Assembly: GCF_022565475.1 (NCBI RefSeq)
Contig: NZ_JAIUMR010000004.1
Span: 1 to 47,529 of the forward strand
DNA: 47,529 nucleotides
DNA from: Aliidiomarina sp.
GTDB lineage: Bacteria > Pseudomonadota > Gammaproteobacteria > Enterobacterales > Alteromonadaceae
Direction of reading: 5' to 3'
Part shown: piece by piece, positions 45,392 to 47,529 of the stretch
Layout of the letters: every line of letters begins with the position of its first letter
Position numbering within the stretch: position 1 is the stretch's first letter
The notes under the pieces: generated by a model
Told to the model about the DNA's origin: nothing
Databases searched by the model: none
Seen by the model: the letters and a program-made list of their open reading frames with translations, nothing else
Program-made: the position numbers and the translations under genes

Positions 45392-46258
45392 GTGTCGACG
45401 CCGCTTTTCATTCGAACTGTCTCGCTTCGTCTGCGATTAACGCTAGCCTTAGTGCTAGCGTTTTTGCTTATTTTTTTAGACCATCGGCTCGGTGCGATGC
45501 AGCAAGTGCGCTTGTATTTGAACTCTGCAATCAGCCCGGTGCAGTTTCTTGCTGTGTTACCGGAACAAGGCCTCGATAATCTCGTTTATAGTCTGCAAAG
45601 CCGCCGTGCTTTGACCCGCGAAAATGACCGCTTGAAACGAGAATTGCTTGACTTACAAGGTCAGTTACAGCGTTTTGAGTTTCTGGTGAATGAGAATGAT
45701 CGTTTACGCACGCTCCTAGCCAGTGACGAGCGCACCGAGCGATTACGCATGGTTGCCGAAGTGATTGCCATCGACTCAGACCCTTTCACCCATCAAGTTG
45801 TGGTTAACAAAGGTACTCGCCATGGCGTCTTCATTGGTCAGCCGGTCATTGATGCCGATGGTGTGGTTGGCCAAGTGGTTGATGTGGGTATCACCACCGC
45901 ACGAGTAATTCTTTTAACGGACCAAAGCCACGCGATTCCCGTTCGCGCTGCGGGCAGTGGCATTCGCGCTATTGCTCAAGGGGTCGGCGACACCAATTCG
46001 CTGGAGCTTATGCATGTGCCGCACTCGACCGAATTACAAACCGGTGACTTGCTCATGTCTTCAGGTCTAGGCGGTGTGTTCCCGGAAGGCTATCCGGTGG
46101 CACGCATACAATCTATTTTACGTGATGAATCGCTTCCATTCGCACAAATACGCGCAGTCCCCATTGCTAATCTTGACCGGATTCGAATGGTCTTACTGTT
46201 ATGGGATGAGCAGAGCGATAACCAGCCTATTCGCAGTGACGAGGGAGGTACTGATTGA
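45392..46258 (+). CDS. mreC: Rod-shape determining protein MreC
   Basis: A bitopic membrane protein linking MreB to the wall-synthesis complex. The 288 residues have a TM helix near 12-30 (LRLTLALVLAFLLIFL), a coiled-coil (about 70-108, ending LLDLQGQLQRFEFLVNENDRLRTLL) and the two beta-barrel domains with VVNKGTRHGVFIGQPVIDADGVVGQV and the DLLMSSGLGGVFPEGYPVARI motif. The start is GTG at 45392, three bases after mreB. It overlaps mreD by one base. Confidence 0.96.
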   Translation: MSTPLFIRTVSLRLRLTLALVLAFLLIFLDHRLGAMQQVRLYLNSAISPVQFLAVLPEQGLDNLVYSLQSRRALTRENDRLKRELLDLQGQLQRFEFLVNENDRLRTLLASDERTERLRMVAEVIAIDSDPFTHQVVVNKGTRHGVFIGQPVIDADGVVGQVVDVGITTARVILLTDQSHAIPVRAAGSGIRAIAQGVGDTNSLELMHVPHSTELQTGDLLMSSGLGGVFPEGYPVARIQSILRDESLPFAQIRAVPIANLDRIRMVLLLWDEQSDNQPIRSDEGGTD

Positions 46259-46740
46259 TGCAGCGTGTCTTACAGCGAACCATTATCCTTATCACCTTCA
46301 TTCTGGCGCTCATTTTAGCGGTTATGCCGATGTCGCTAGCAATCGCACCGTTTCGCCCAGAGTGGCCGCTATTAGCTTTAATTTACTGGATTATTGCCTT
46401 ACCGCACCGGGTGAACATCGGTTATGCCGCCGGTGTTGGCTTGGCCGTTGATGTTCTACTCGGTTCGACACTTGGTTTTCACACCGCCGCGTATGCGATT
46501 ATTGCCTACCCGGCAGCGCGCTATTACAGTCGCATTCGCAATTTTTCGCTGTCGCAACAAGCGTTGTTGGTGATGGTTTTAGTCTTTGCCGCACGACTTA
46601 TTGTCTATCTCTTCGAACACTATTTAAATAACGCTCCGCTGATGTGGCATTATTTTTGGCCGGCCTTGAGTTCCGCTATTTTCTGGCCATGGATTTTCTT
46701 GCTGCTGCGTAAGACTCGGCGGAAGTTTTTAGTTCGATGA
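46258..46740 (+). CDS. mreD: Rod-shape determining protein MreD
   Basis: A 160-residue polytopic inner-membrane protein of the elongasome. About five hydrophobic helices span most of the chain, with the conserved FRPEWPLLALIYWIIALPHRVN and GLAVDVLLGSTLGFHTAAYAI segments. ATG at 46258 overlaps the mreC stop (TGATG) and is preceded by GAGGGAGG; TTG at 46255 is less likely. It overlaps maf by four bases. Confidence 0.95.
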   Translation: MQRVLQRTIILITFILALILAVMPMSLAIAPFRPEWPLLALIYWIIALPHRVNIGYAAGVGLAVDVLLGSTLGFHTAAYAIIAYPAARYYSRIRNFSLSQQALLVMVLVFAARLIVYLFEHYLNNAPLMWHYFWPALSSAIFWPWIFLLLRKTRRKFLVR

Positions 46741-47351
46741 TGGCGTTGGATTTATATTTAGCGTCTGCTTCGCCGCGTCGTTATGAGCTTCTGCAACAAC
46801 TCCTGGCTAATTTTCGCGTACTTCCCGCTGATATTGTTGAGGTTCGTGCGGCACATGAGTCGGCAGAAAGCTATGTGCAGCGGTTAGCTGGCGAGAAAGC
46901 TAACGCGGTTCGTGGTATATTAATTAAGCAAAACCAATGGTTTGAATACACCGCGACACTGGGTTCGGACACTATCGTTACGGTGATGTCCGAACATGAG
47001 CGACAGGTCTTAGAAAAGCCAAACGATTATCAGCATTTTCAACAGATGATGCGTACCCTCAGTGGCCGCAGCCATGAAGTCATGACCGCTGTTCATCTCT
47101 GTTCCGCAGTGGGCTCTTGGCAGGCCTTGGTGACGACAGAAGTCACTTTCGCGGAGCTGACAGAGGCACAAATTGAAGGCTATTGGCTCACCGGCGAGCC
47201 TCAAGATAAAGCCGGTGGCTACGGTATTCAGGGGCAGGCGGGTAAATTTGTTCGCAAGATTGACGGTAGTTATTCTGCCGTCGTCGGACTTCCGCTGTAT
47301 GAAACGGACCAGCTCCTGCAACAATGGCGACAACAACTCAACGAGGAGTAA
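46737..47351 (+). CDS. maf: Maf-family nucleotide pyrophosphatase
   Basis: A 204-residue Maf/YhdE-type enzyme that hydrolyses non-canonical or selected nucleoside triphosphates (dTTP/UTP in YhdE-like members). Conserved motifs are LASASPRRYELL (about 8-19), the substrate-binding EKAN segment, GSDTIVTV (about 80-87, normally GADTIV), LSGRSHEVMTAV, and the C-terminal KAGGYGIQGQAGKFVRKIDGSYSAVVGLPL. The genes mreD-maf-rng are in the usual gammaproteobacterial order. ATG at 46737 or 46740. Confidence 0.94.
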   Translation: MMALDLYLASASPRRYELLQQLLANFRVLPADIVEVRAAHESAESYVQRLAGEKANAVRGILIKQNQWFEYTATLGSDTIVTVMSEHERQVLEKPNDYQHFQQMMRTLSGRSHEVMTAVHLCSAVGSWQALVTTEVTFAELTEAQIEGYWLTGEPQDKAGGYGIQGQAGKFVRKIDGSYSAVVGLPLYETDQLLQQWRQQLNEE

Positions 47352-47357
47352 CAACTA

Positions 47358-47529
47358 ATGAGTGCGGAAATTCTAATTAATGTGACCCCGAGTGAAACCC
47401 GCGTCGCCCTCGTTGAAAACGGAATCCTGCAAGAAGTGCACATCGAGCGCCAAGCGCGTCGGGGTCTGGTTGGTAATGTTTATGTTGGCAAAGTGAGTCG
47501 TGTGCTACCTGGCATGCAAGCTGCGTTTG
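47358..47529 (+). CDS. rng: Ribonuclease G, 5' part (cut by window end)
   Basis: The first 57 codons of an RNase E/G family endoribonuclease. SAEILINVTPSETRVALVENGILQEVHIER and GLVGNVYVGKVSRVLPGMQAAF match the start of the S1-like domain of RNase G. ATG at 47358 has GAGGAG ten bases upstream. It lies six bases after maf, and the rest is outside the window. Confidence 0.93.
   Translation, partial: MSAEILINVTPSETRVALVENGILQEVHIERQARRGLVGNVYVGKVSRVLPGMQAAF

Overview
The window looks like a chromosomal segment of a marine gammaproteobacterium, most likely of the Alteromonadales and possibly the Idiomarinaceae. The evidence is the combination of a complete MSHA (mannose-sensitive haemagglutinin) type IV pilus locus beside mreBCD-maf-rng, a uvrA / YajR-type MFS / ssb neighbourhood, and E. 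coli-like SSB and UvrA proteins. The genus is an inference. No rRNA, tRNA, CRISPR array, transposase, integrase or phage gene was seen.

Layout. 1-481: a possible gene tail, a two-hairpin terminator and a roughly 200-bp imperfect inverted repeat with no convincing gene. 482-4751 (+): two overlapping PepSY-type membrane proteins, an AbgT-family transporter and a periplasmic binding-protein-like gene. 4734-8528 (-): uvrA followed by glutaminase. 8739-10646 (+): a YajR-like MFS transporter and ssb. 10737-13538 (-): an atypical PEP carboxylase. 13727-14656 (+): a glycosyltransferase-like protein. 14690-15991 (-): adenosine deaminase. 16155-21044 (+): thymidine kinase, MacA/MacB export pair and dihydroorotase (pyrC), the last with a leader hairpin that can pair with its Shine-Dalgarno sequence.

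21204-44217 is the MSHA pilus locus. The assembly operon mshI-mshI2-J-K-L-M-N-E-G-F is tightly packed, with almost every junction overlapping. It encodes the inner-membrane platform, the secretin, the c-di-GMP-type extension ATPase and accessory proteins. It is followed by mshB, the major pilin mshA with its own terminator, and an extra MshA-like pilin gene with an unusually long leader. Then come genes that are not standard msh components: a 787-residue lipoprotein made of six Calx-beta-like repeats, a secreted metallo-beta-lactamase-fold protein and a ParDE toxin-antitoxin pair. The minor pseudopilin/tip block mshD-mshO-mshP-mshQ lies on the opposite strand, while mshC stays on the + strand next to mreB. 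Relative to the usual collinear mshC-D-O-P-Q order, this looks like a local inversion with cargo at its distal edge.

44345-47529 (+): mreB, mreC, mreD, maf and the 5' end of rng, a cell-shape and division-associated cluster.

The most notable part is 32.7-43.7 kb: the extra pilin, the Calx-beta lipoprotein, a composite MshQ whose first half is AT-richer and repeat-like, the ParDE pair, and the inverted mshDOPQ block. Together they suggest a diversified pilus tip or adhesin module. That functional reading is inference; the gene order, overlaps, motifs and palindromes are read directly from the sequence.
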